The notes beneath the pieces were generated by a model. The model worked only from the letters and a program-made list of their open reading frames with translations. It had not been told where the DNA came from and did not search any database. A stretch of DNA of 64,000 nucleotides from Sulfuritalea sp. GTDB taxonomy: Bacteria; Pseudomonadota; Gammaproteobacteria; Burkholderiales; Rhodocyclaceae. The stretch is from positions 37,737 to 101,736 of the forward strand of contig JAUSCI010000024.1 in assembly GCA_030651305.1 (NCBI GenBank), in the 5' to 3' direction. The position numbers and the translations under genes are program-made. This document shows, piece by piece, positions 1 through 9,700 of this stretch (position 1 is the first letter of the stretch; every line of letters starts with the position of its first letter).

Positions 1-1452
1 CGCGAGCGGCTGCCCGGCTTGCGCAAGATCGTAGTCTGGGACATGGAAGGCCTGCGCGATCTCGACGACGAACAGGTGATCAGTTTCGACCGTCTGCGCG
101 AACTGGGGCGGGCGCGCCTTGCCCGTATCGGCCCCGAAGCCGCCGCCGCTGAGTGGCGCGCGCGCGTGAGTTCGCGCCGCAGCGAAGACCTGGCGATCCT
201 GATCTACACCTCGGGCACCACCGGCAAGCCCAAGGGCGCCATGCTTTCGCATCGCAACATCCTGCAGTCGGTGCGCAGCTTCAACATGGTGATTGCCCAG
301 GACGAGAACGACGAGCGCATGTGCTTCCTGCCGCTGTGCCATGTCGCCGAGCGCAACGGCGGCGCCTATTTCGCGATCTATACCGGGACCAAGCTGAACT
401 TCGTCGAGAACCCCGAGACTATCCCCGAGAACGTGCGTGAAATCGCGCCGACGGTGTTCGTCGCCGTGCCGCGCGTCTGGGAAAAGTTCTATTCGGGCGT
501 CAGCATCGCGCTCAAGGAATCGAATGCCTTCGAGCAGTGGGCCTACCGGCTCGCGATCGGCATCGGCCTGGAAAAGGTCAAGCGCTACGAGGCGCGCCAG
601 GCCATCGGCACCTGGCTCGACGCCGCCCACTGGCTGGCTCGCGCGCTGGTGCTGAACAATGTCCGCAAGCTGATCGGCATCCACAGGAGCCGCATGCTGA
701 TCACCGGCGCCGCGCCGATTTCGCCCGACCTGGTGCGCTGGTACATGGCGCTCGGCGTACCCATGCTGGAAGTCTGGGGCATGACCGAGACCGGCGGCGG
801 TTCGACGGCGATGCCGATCGATCGCATCAAGCCCGGTTCGATCGGCGTGCCGGGCGAGATGAACGAGCTCCGGCTCTCGGCCGAGGGCGAACTCATGGTG
901 CGCGGCCCCAACGTCTTCATGGGTTACCTCAACCAGCCGGAAAAGACGGCGGAGACCATCGACGCCGAGGGCTGGCTGCATACCGGCGACGTCGGCACGG
1001 TCGATGCGGATGGCTTCTACCGCATCTCCGACCGACTCAAGGACATCATCATTACCGCCGGCGGCAAGAACATAACGCCATCCGAGCTGGAAAACCAGAT
1101 CAAGTTCTCGCCCTATGTCACCGATGCCGTGGTCATTGGCGACAAGCGGCCCTACCTGGTTTGCCTGATCATGATCGATCAGGAGAACGTCGAAAAGTTC
1201 GCCCAGGACAACGATGTGCCCTTCTCCAACTACGTCAGCCTGACCCGCTCGGCGGAGGTGCAGAAGCTGATCGGCAGCGAAATCGAGCGGGTGAACCAGC
1301 AATTCGCCCGCGTCGAGCAGGTCAAGAAATTTCGCCTGATCGAGAAAAAGCTCGGCGCCGAGGACGAGGAGTTGACCCCGACCATGAAATTGAAGCGTAA
1401 GCTAGTCAGTCAGAAATATGCCGAGTTGATCGAGTCGATGTACCGCGACTAG
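1..1452 (+). CDS. Long-chain acyl-CoA synthetase (AMP-forming), 5'-truncated by window edge
   Basis: This is the C-terminal ~483 residues of an AMP-dependent synthetase/ligase that activates a carboxylic acid to its acyl-CoA through an acyl-adenylate. The reading frame is open from base 1, so the true start lies upstream of the window. The AMP-binding P-loop YTSGTTGKPKGAMLSHRN is present near base 205, followed by the adenylate motif WGMTETGG (about 775-800), the GWLHTGD motif (about 970) and the conserved DRLKDIIITAGGKNI hinge (about 1030). These proteins are usually ~600 residues, so ~120 residues are missing. A LivK-like binding protein follows 45 bp downstream on the same strand; this pairing is common in operons that import and activate branched, aromatic or fatty acids. 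The substrate cannot be told from sequence. Confidence 0.93.
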   Translation, partial: RERLPGLRKIVVWDMEGLRDLDDEQVISFDRLRELGRARLARIGPEAAAAEWRARVSSRRSEDLAILIYTSGTTGKPKGAMLSHRNILQSVRSFNMVIAQDENDERMCFLPLCHVAERNGGAYFAIYTGTKLNFVENPETIPENVREIAPTVFVAVPRVWEKFYSGVSIALKESNAFEQWAYRLAIGIGLEKVKRYEARQAIGTWLDAAHWLARALVLNNVRKLIGIHRSRMLITGAAPISPDLVRWYMALGVPMLEVWGMTETGGGSTAMPIDRIKPGSIGVPGEMNELRLSAEGELMVRGPNVFMGYLNQPEKTAETIDAEGWLHTGDVGTVDADGFYRISDRLKDIIITAGGKNITPSELENQIKFSPYVTDAVVIGDKRPYLVCLIMIDQENVEKFAQDNDVPFSNYVSLTRSAEVQKLIGSEIERVNQQFARVEQVKKFRLIEKKLGAEDEELTPTMKLKRKLVSQKYAELIESMYRD

Positions 1453-1497
1453 ATTGATTGCGGTGGTGGTCTTAACCAGCAAAAAGGAGAGAGCGCA

Positions 1498-2676
1498 ATG
1501 AAGGTTTACAGCAAACTGGCCGTGGCATTGTTCGCGGCCGCAGGAGTCGGCGCCGGCAGCACGGCGCTGGCCGCCGAGCAGATGGGCGTCAGCAAGAACG
1601 AGATCGTTGTCGGCACCATCCAGGATCTGTCCGGTCCGCTGGCCGGCTTCGGCAAGCCCTTGCGTTACGGCATGCAGATGCGCGTCGACGAGGTCAACGA
1701 TCAAGGCGGCATCAACGGCCGCAAGCTGAAGTTCGTCGCCGAAGACAGCGGCTACGATCCGAAGAAAGGCCTGCTTGCGGCGCAGAAAATGGTGCAGCAG
1801 GACAAGCTCTTCGCCATGGTCGGCACCATCGGCACCGCGGTCAACGTCGCGACTTTCCCGACCCTGTTCGACAAAGGCGTGATGAACCTTTTTCCGCTGA
1901 CGGCGGCGCGCGAAATGTACGAGCCGCTGCACAAGCTGAAGTTTTCCTTTGCCGCGCCCTATTACACCCAGATGCGCAAGGGCATCCCCTGGATGGTCAA
2001 GGAGCGCGGCGCCAAGAAATTCTGCATCATCTACCAGGATGATGACTTCGGCACCGAGGTGCTGAAGGGTGCCGAGGACGGCCTCAAGGACATCAACATG
2101 AGCTTAGCCGAGAAGACCTCGTTCAAGCGCGGCGCCACCGATTTCTCGGCGCAAGTGTCGAAGATGAAGGCGGCGGATTGCGACACGGTGGTGCTCGGCA
2201 CCATCATTCGCGAGACCATCGGCACCATCGGCACGGCGAAGAAGATGGGCTGGAATCCAAACTTCATCGGCTCCTCGGCGGCTTATACCGACCTGATCCA
2301 CAAGCTCGGCGGCAAGGCGATGGACGGACTCTATGCCTTCCATCAGGTGGCCGTGCCCTATGCCGACGACTCGTCGAAGAACGTGCGCGACTGGTTCGCT
2401 TCCTACAAGGCCAAGTTCAAGGAAGATCCCGGCCTGTTCTCTGCCTACGGCTATGTGGCAATGGACATGTTCGTGCAGATCGCGAAAAAGACCGGGTCGA
2501 ATCTGACCACCGATAACTACCTCAAGGTCCTGGAGAGCACCACCTTCAGTCGCGACATGTTCGGCAGCCCGGAATACAAGTTCACGCCAAAGCAGCACCT
2601 GGGCAACGAAAAGTCAAAGGTCGGCCAGATACAGAATGGCCGCTGGGTGGCCGTGACCGATTATCTGAGCCTGTAA
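1498..2676 (+). CDS. Periplasmic branched-chain-amino-acid-type ABC transporter substrate-binding protein (LivK-like)
   Basis: A 392-residue periplasmic binding protein of the type I (Peripla_BP_6) family. A clear signal peptide (MKVYSKLAVALFAAAGVGAG, then STALAAEQ) is followed by the family start IVVGTIQDLSGPLAGFGK and the DEVNDQGGINGRKLKFV segment. It has a strong Shine-Dalgarno AAAAAGGAGAGAG before the ATG. It would bind a ligand in the periplasm and hand it to LivHM-type permeases and LivGF-type ATPases, none of which are in this window; they are probably upstream with the acyl-CoA synthetase. In such neighbourhoods the ligand is often an aromatic or fatty acid rather than leucine, so no gene symbol is given. 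Confidence 0.93.
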   Translation: MKVYSKLAVALFAAAGVGAGSTALAAEQMGVSKNEIVVGTIQDLSGPLAGFGKPLRYGMQMRVDEVNDQGGINGRKLKFVAEDSGYDPKKGLLAAQKMVQQDKLFAMVGTIGTAVNVATFPTLFDKGVMNLFPLTAAREMYEPLHKLKFSFAAPYYTQMRKGIPWMVKERGAKKFCIIYQDDDFGTEVLKGAEDGLKDINMSLAEKTSFKRGATDFSAQVSKMKAADCDTVVLGTIIRETIGTIGTAKKMGWNPNFIGSSAAYTDLIHKLGGKAMDGLYAFHQVAVPYADDSSKNVRDWFASYKAKFKEDPGLFSAYGYVAMDMFVQIAKKTGSNLTTDNYLKVLESTTFSRDMFGSPEYKFTPKQHLGNEKSKVGQIQNGRWVAVTDYLSL

Positions 2677-2708
2677 GTCTGCCCCGCACGGGCACCATGC
2701 AAGTCCGT

Positions 2709-2736
2709 AACGGGCGTCCTCGTCAGGGCGCCCGTT
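2709..2736 (+). terminator. Candidate hairpin terminator after the binding-protein gene
   Basis: AACGGGCG (2709-2716) pairs perfectly with CGCCCGTT (2729-2736) across a 12-nt loop. No good U-tract follows, so it could be Rho-assisted or only a 3'-end stabilising hairpin. Confidence 0.45.
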
Positions 2737-2769
2737 GCATTTCGAGGCCGAAACCGGGAGCTGAAGGTC

Positions 2770-3582
2770 ATGTCGCTGAAGAACTTGATGGTTCATCTGG
2801 ATCAGGGTGAGCGCACCGCAGCCAGGCTTGAACTGGCGGTATGGCTGGCACACCGGCACCAGGCGCGGCTGGTGGGCGTATTCGGCCAGCGTGGCCAGCC
2901 GCAACAGGTGGGCGTGGTTGCCTCCTGGCCCAGCCAGGATTACGTCGCGGCGCGTGACGCCAGCCAGGCCGCGTTCGAGAAGGCCACTGCCGGCTTGCCC
3001 CGCGCCGAATGGCGCGACATCAACCGCGGCAGCGATGTCGAAGTGCTGCGCCACATCACCGACCGCGCCCGCCATGCCGACATGGTCGTGCTCGGCCAGC
3101 ATGACCACCGCGTCACGGCCCACGTGCCGGAGGACTTCGCCAGGGAGGTGATCACCGGTTGCGGCCGGCCGGTACTGGTTGTGCCCTACGCCGGCAACTT
3201 CACCGAAGTCGGCAAGCGTGTGCTGATCGCATGGAACGACTCGCGCGAGGCTGCCCACGCCCTCAACGACGCCCTGCCGCTGATCGAGGACTGCGATGAG
3301 GCCATGGTCCTGTCCTTTGCCGCCCGTCGCGAAGATGGCGATGCATCCTGCGCCGAGGTCGCGCGCCATCTTGCAACCCATGGCATCAAGGCCAAGACCG
3401 AGGTGCTGCTGGTGCAGGATTTCGACATCATGGACATGCTGCTCAACCGGATTACGGATCGCGGCGCCGACCTGCTGGTAATGGGCGCCCACGGCCAGAT
3501 CGGCTTTCCGTATCTCAGCCGGGGTGCCGGCACCCGCTACATACTGCAGCACATGACCGCACCGGTGCTGATGTCGAACTGA
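2770..3582 (+). CDS. Universal stress protein, tandem UspA domains
   Basis: A 270-residue cytoplasmic protein made of two UspA-like domains. The N-terminal half (MSLKNLMVHLDQGERTAARL) is degenerate in its ATP site; the C-terminal half ends with the classic nucleotide-binding pattern VMGAHGQIGFPYLSRGAGT (roughly residues 236-255), matching G-x2-G-x9-G. The same two-domain architecture is common in proteobacteria. The gene stands alone between the ABC binding protein and the giant adhesin. Its start is ATG preceded by GGGAGCTGAAGG. The physiological role is not determined by sequence. Confidence 0.9.
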   Translation: MSLKNLMVHLDQGERTAARLELAVWLAHRHQARLVGVFGQRGQPQQVGVVASWPSQDYVAARDASQAAFEKATAGLPRAEWRDINRGSDVEVLRHITDRARHADMVVLGQHDHRVTAHVPEDFAREVITGCGRPVLVVPYAGNFTEVGKRVLIAWNDSREAAHALNDALPLIEDCDEAMVLSFAARREDGDASCAEVARHLATHGIKAKTEVLLVQDFDIMDMLLNRITDRGADLLVMGAHGQIGFPYLSRGAGTRYILQHMTAPVLMSN

Positions 3583-3648
3583 CCTGCCCCAGAAGGGGAA
3601 TCCCAGGTCGGCAAAGCCCCTGCCCCCGAAGGGGAATCCCAGGTCGGC
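3583..3648 (+). repeat. Two tandem 30-bp copies (36-bp period) upstream of the adhesin gene
   Basis: CCTGCCCC(A/C)GAAGGGGAATC followed by CCAGGTCGGC occurs at 3583-3612 and again at 3619-3648 with one difference. Each copy contains a small CCCC-GAA-GGGG type hairpin. It sits just after the usp stop codon and ahead of the adhesin promoter region. Confidence 0.85.
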
Positions 3649-3675
3649 ATGGCGGGAAGCTTTTGATAAAAGTCA

Positions 3676-3702
3676 ATACTCCAAACATGGTCATAGGAGT
3701 AT
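3676..3702. promoter_or_regulatory. Perfect 7-bp dyad upstream of the adhesin gene
   Basis: ATACTCC (3676-3682) and GGAGTAT (3696-3702) form a perfect inverted repeat with a 13-bp spacer, 45 bp before the adhesin ATG, in a locally AT-rich stretch. It may be an operator or an mRNA leader hairpin. No known riboswitch consensus was recognised in this leader. Confidence 0.4.
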
Positions 3703-3747
3703 AAGGGCACTATCAATGGACGGATGGTCCGCCCGCGGAGTTAGCCC

Positions 3748-6700
3748 ATGAGCTATAACAATCCCTCCCGCAAGCACCGTTCCCGGCTATCTACGCCCGT
3801 CCGCTTGTGCGTAGCCGCCGTCGCCGCGTGCTTCATCGCCACTCCCGTCCTGTCGAACCCGGTGAATCCTGTCGTGGTCAATGGCGCCGCCACCTTCAAC
3901 CAGGTCGGCAACCTCCTGACGGTGACCAACAGCAACGGCGCCATCATCAACTGGGACAAGTTCTCGATCAAAGTGGGCGAGACCACCCATTTTGCCCAGA
4001 CGGCCGCCTCCAGCACCGTGCTCAACCGGGTCCTGAACGACCCGACGGCCATCTACGGCACGCTCAGTTCCAACGGTCGCGTCTGGCTGGTGAACCCCGC
4101 CGGCATCATGGTCGGCCCTGGAGGCCGGGTCGATACCGCCGGCTTTGTCGCCAGCACGCTCAACATCAGCAACGAAAACTTCCTCGCCGGTCGCAATCTC
4201 TTCATCAATGACGGCAGCGCCGGGGATGTCATCAACCAGGGCGAAATCAGGACCCCGGCCGGCGGCAGCGTCTACTTGATCGGCAGCAACGTTAGCAACG
4301 AAGGCATCATCACGACCCCTAAGGGCGAGACCATCCTCGCCGCCGGCAACACCGTCAGCCTGATCGACAGTGCCCTGCCCGGCGTCAAGGTCGACATCAC
4401 CGGCGCCGAAGGCAATGCCACCAACCTCGGCACCATCACCGCCGAAGCCGGCCGCATCGGCATCGCCGGCGTCATCGTCAGGAACAGCGGCCAGATCAAC
4501 GCCAGCAGCGTCGTCAGCGAAGGCGGGCGAATCTTCCTGCGCGCGACGAAGAAGATCGAACTCACCGATACATCAAGAGTCGGCGCTGACGGTACGGCGG
4601 GCGGCAACGTCACCGCCATCGTCGCCGAGAATGGGCGGATCACGGGCGAACTCGTGGCCCATGGCGAGATCAGCGCGCAGGGCAATGGCCAAAAAGGCAG
4701 TGGCGGTTTTATCGAAACCTCGGCAGCCAAATTGTCGATTGCCGACGGCTTCAGGGTCGCCACCCGTGATGGTCAATGGCTGCTCGACCCTTACGATTTC
4801 ACCATCGCCGCCAGCGGTGGCGACATCACCGGTGCAACACTGTCCACAGCACTGGGCGCCGGAGCCGTCACCATCCAGACCGCTGCGGCATCGGTTTCGT
4901 GTTCCGGCGCAATTTGCGGGACGGGCAATTCGACCGGCAACGGCGATATTTTTGTAAACGATGTCGTAAGCTGGAGTGTCAACAGCATCCTGACGCTGGA
5001 TGCCTATCGCAACATCAACATCAACCAATCCATTACGGCAACGGGCACGACCGCCAAACTGGCGCTCAACTACGGTCAGGGCGCAATTGCATCGGGCAAC
5101 GCCGGCACTTACAACGTCAATGCCGCCGTCAACCTCCCGGCCGGGCCTAACTTCAGCACCAAGCTGGGTTCGGATGGTGTCGTAAAGAACTACAGCGTCA
5201 TCACCAGTCTGGGTGCGGCGAGCAGCATCACCGGCTCTGATTTGCAGGGAATGAATGGCGGACTGGCGACTAACTACGCTCTTGGCAGCGACATACACGC
5301 CACAGCAACAGCTACATGGAATAGCGGCGCGGGCTTTTTGCCCGTGGGCAATTCAACCACCAATTTCACAGGCACTTTTGACGGGCTCAAGCACACCATT
5401 ACAGGACTGACGATCAACCGTCCCACACCGGACTATGCGGGCTTGTTCGGAGCTGTCGGCAGCGCCGGGATTGTGCTCAATGTCGGGCTGGTGGGAGGTA
5501 GCGTAAGCGGCAGCACCTACGCTTCGAATGCGGCGGTGGGGGGGCTGGTGGGATATAACTACGGCACGATCAGCAATTCCTACAACACCGGCAGCGTGGT
5601 GAATGTCGGCCGCAGCTTCGCCGGCGGGTTGGTGGGAACCAATGAAGGCATCATCCGCAACAGCTACGCCACCGGCAACGTGACCATCGTCGAGAGCAGG
5701 GCGGGCGGCCTGGTGGGGCATAACAGCGGCACCATCAGCAACAGCTACGCCACCGGCAATGTGCTCGGCGGCTGCTGTGCCAATGGCGGGCTGGTGGGGC
5801 ATAACGCCGGTAGCATCAGCAATTCCTACAGCACAGGCAGTGCAAGCGGGTCGTATATGATCGGCGGGCTGGTGGGGGAGCAGAGCGGCAGCCCCAGCGT
5901 CAGCAATAGTTTCTGGGATACCACTACATCCGGTCAGGGGGGAAGCCTTGGCGGCACCGGTCTGGGCACCTTGCAAACGATGAGTGCCGCATCGGTTGCT
6001 GCGGCGGGGTTTGACCTGACGAACACCTGGTGGCTGAGCGAGGGCAACACCCGTCCCTTCTTGCGCAGCGAGTACAGCACCACCATCACCAACGCGCACC
6101 AGTTGCAGTTGATGGGAATGAACGCGGCCACCTTGGCGGCTAACTACACCCTCGGCGCAAATATCAACATGGCGGAACTCGGCCAAGCATCGGGTCTGTG
6201 GAACACAACGACAGGCTTTGTGCCGGTGGGCGACGCGTACAGCAATTACTTCTCCGGCACCTTTGACGGCCTGGGGCATACCATTACAGGACTGACCATC
6301 AACAGACCTTCTACAAATTATGTCGGGCTTTTCGGCATGACCAATGCCGCGGCCATAAGTAATGTGGGGTTGGTGGGAGGCAATATAACCGGCAGCAGCG
6401 TTGTCGGCGGGCTGGCGGGGTATAACTACGGCGGCGGCAGCACAATCAGCAATTCCTACAGCACGGGCAGTGTGAGCGGCATTGACTATGTCGGTGGGCT
6501 AGTGGGGGTTAACGGGCAGGAATTCGGACCTGGCGGCCCAATCACCAATTCCTACAGCACGGGCGCAGTGAGCGGCAACAACTGGGTCGGCGGGCTGGCG
6601 GGGATTAACAGAGGCGCAATCACCAATTCCTACAGCACAGGCGCAGTGAGCGGCAGCAACGGCGGGCTGGTGGGGGCTACGGACTGGGGCGGCACGGTCA

Positions 6701-9700
6701 CCAATTCTTACTGGGATACCGAGACCTCTGGCAAGGCGACGAGCGCCGGCGGCACAGGGCTGACCACCGCCCAGATGAAACAACTCGCCACCTTCAGCGG
6801 CTGGAGTATCGCCAGCACCGGCGGCAGCAGCGCTACCTGGCGCATCTACGAGGGCAACACCAGGCCGCTGTTGCGCAGCTTCCTCGCGCCCATCACCCTG
6901 ACCCCCGTCTACGATGGCACCGCACAAACGCTGACCAACATTGGCGATTACACCGCCAACATTGCCAGCCCGGTCAGCGCCAACATCATCAACGCTGGCG
7001 GATTGACCCTGAACAGCTCCGCTACGGCGGGGAGTCATACGGCCGCGTTGAATGTCAGCAGCACGCAGCAAGGCTACGACATCAGCGCAAGCCGCACCAT
7101 CACCGGTACCGGCAGCGCGGCCAACGACCTGAACATTGCCGCCTCCCTCGGCTGGAGCGCAGGCAAGCTCACCCTCAACGCGCAAAACAACATCAACATC
7201 AACGCCGACCTGAACGGCTCGGGCACCGCCAGCCTCGCGCTTCAATATGGTCAGGGTGCAATAGCATCTGGCAACGCCGCCACATATAACGTCAACGCCG
7301 CCGTCAACCTCCTCGCCGGGCCAAACTTCAGCACCAAGCTAGGCTTCGACGGAACGGCCGTCCACTACACCGTCATCACCAGCCTGGGGGCCGCCGGCAG
7401 CACGACCGGCACCGATTTGCAGGGAATGAACGGCGGCCTGGCAGGGATGTACGCGCTGGGCAGCAACATCGACGCGTCTGCAACGTCGGGCTGGAACAGC
7501 GGCGCGGGCTTTGCGCCGGTCGGCAACAGCAGTACGAATTTCACCGGCATTTTTGACGGCCTCGGTCATACCATCGCCGGCCTGACCGTCAACCGGGGCA
7601 CGACGGACTACGTCGGACTCTTCGGCTACACCGGCACAGGCAGCATCCTTAGAAATCTGGGACTGGTGAATGTCAATATCATCGGCCGATATGCTGTCGG
7701 CGGGCTGGTCGGCTCCAATTGGAGCGCAATCAGCAATTCCTACACCACCGGCACCGTGTTCAGCACCGACTATGGTGTCGGCGGCCTGGCGGGACGAAAC
7801 TACAAAACCATCGAGAATTCCTACAGCACCGCCAACGTAACCGGCAGCAACGCCGGTGGTTTGGTGGGAATTCAAGGGTCGACGGTCGACGTCGGCTCGA
7901 CCAACAATTCCTACGCTACCGGCAACGTGACCGGCACTGGCAACTATACCGGCGGGTTGATGGGCTACAACTACGCGAACAGCACCATCAGCAATTCCTA
8001 CGGCACGGGCGCGGTAAGCGGCGGCGTGAACTATCTCGGCGGGCTGGCGGGGGGCAACGACGGACTCATCAGCAATTCCTACAGCACCGGAAGTGTGACC
8101 GGCAGCAGCTTTGCCGGCGGGCTGGTGGGGTATGCCGGCGGCAGCACCGTCACCAATTCCTTCTGGGATACCGAGACCTCCGGCAAGACCACCAGTGCCG
8201 GCGGCGGTACGGGCAAGACCAGTGCGGAGATGAGGCAGCAGGCGACATTCTCGGGATTCGATTTCACTAACACCTGGTGGCTGAGCGAGGGCAATACCCG
8301 GCCATTCCTGCGCACGGAGTACAGCACCAGCATTGCCAATGCGCACCAGTTGCAGTTGATGGCGATGAATCCCGGTGCGACCTACACCCTGTCGAACAAC
8401 TTCGACCTCAGTCCCGCCCTTGCCGCCGTGAACAGCAAGTACCCCGGCATGTGGGGCACTGCGGGCTTTGTACCTGTGGGCGATGCAACCACCAAATTCA
8501 CCGGTACTTTTGACGGCCTTGGCCGCACTATCACCGGACTGACCATCAACCGCAGCACGATGGACTACGTAGGACTCTTTGGCTATGCGAACGGAGCGAC
8601 TATCCGCAACGTGGGGCTGGAGGGCGGCAACGTAAGCGGCGGCAGCCAAGTCGGTGAACTGGTGGGCAAGGGCGATAGCGGCACAACTATCAGCAATTCC
8701 TACGCTACCGGCAACGTAAGCGGAACGAGTCGCGTCGGTGGCCTGGTGGGCGATAGCGACAACCAAAGCACGGTGAGCTATTCCTACAGCACCGGAAATG
8801 TCAGCGGCGTATCTGCCGTCGGCGGCCTGGTGGGTGGGCTCGGTGTTAACGGTGTTTTCGGGTCGCCAGGAAGTTACAGCGTTGTTGCCAACTCATACAG
8901 TACTGGCGGCGTAAGCGGTAGCGGTGCCTACGTCGGCGGTCTGGTCGGGTTGAATCACTACTACAGCACGATAAACAATTCTTACAGCACCGGCGTTGTA
9001 AGCGGCGGCAGCGGCAGCGGCATATACGTCGGCGGACTTGCAGGCTTGGGCTATAGTTGGGGCGGTGTAAATAATTCCTACTGGGACGCCGAAACCTCGG
9101 GCAAAGGCACCAGTTTCGGCGGCACCGGCAAGACCAGTGCAGAGATGCGGCAACAGACCACATTCTCAGGATTTGATTTCACCAACACCTGGTGGCTGAG
9201 CGAAGGTAACACCCGGCCCTTCCTGCGCTCCGAATACAGCACCACCATTACCAACGCGCACCAGTTGCAGTTGATGGGCATGAACGCGACTACGTTGGCG
9301 GCGACCTACACCCTCGCCGCAAATATCAACATGGCGGAACTCAGCCAGACATCGGGATTGTGGAACACCGCAGCAGGCTTTTTGCCGGTCGGCAATTCAA
9401 CCACCAATTTCACCGGCACTCTTGACGGCCTTGGCCACACCATCGCAGGACTCACCATCAACCGTCCCACATCGGACTATGCGGGATTGTTCGGCTATAT
9501 CGGCACCGGAAGCGCTGTACGCAATGTAGGGCTGGTTGGCGGCAGCGTAACCGGCGGCACCAACTATGTCGGCGGGCTGGCGGGATATAGCAACACTGGC
9601 GCCACTATCGCCAATTCCTATAACACGGGTAGCGTGAGCGGAACCAACTTCGTCGGCGGGCTGGCGGGGTATAACAACACGGGTGGCGCAATCACCAATT

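Noticed and set aside
3649..3747. Riboswitch (cyclic-di-GMP type) in the adhesin leader
   Set aside because: Only a simple 7-bp dyad is visible; the conserved core bases of known GEMM-type riboswitches were not found.
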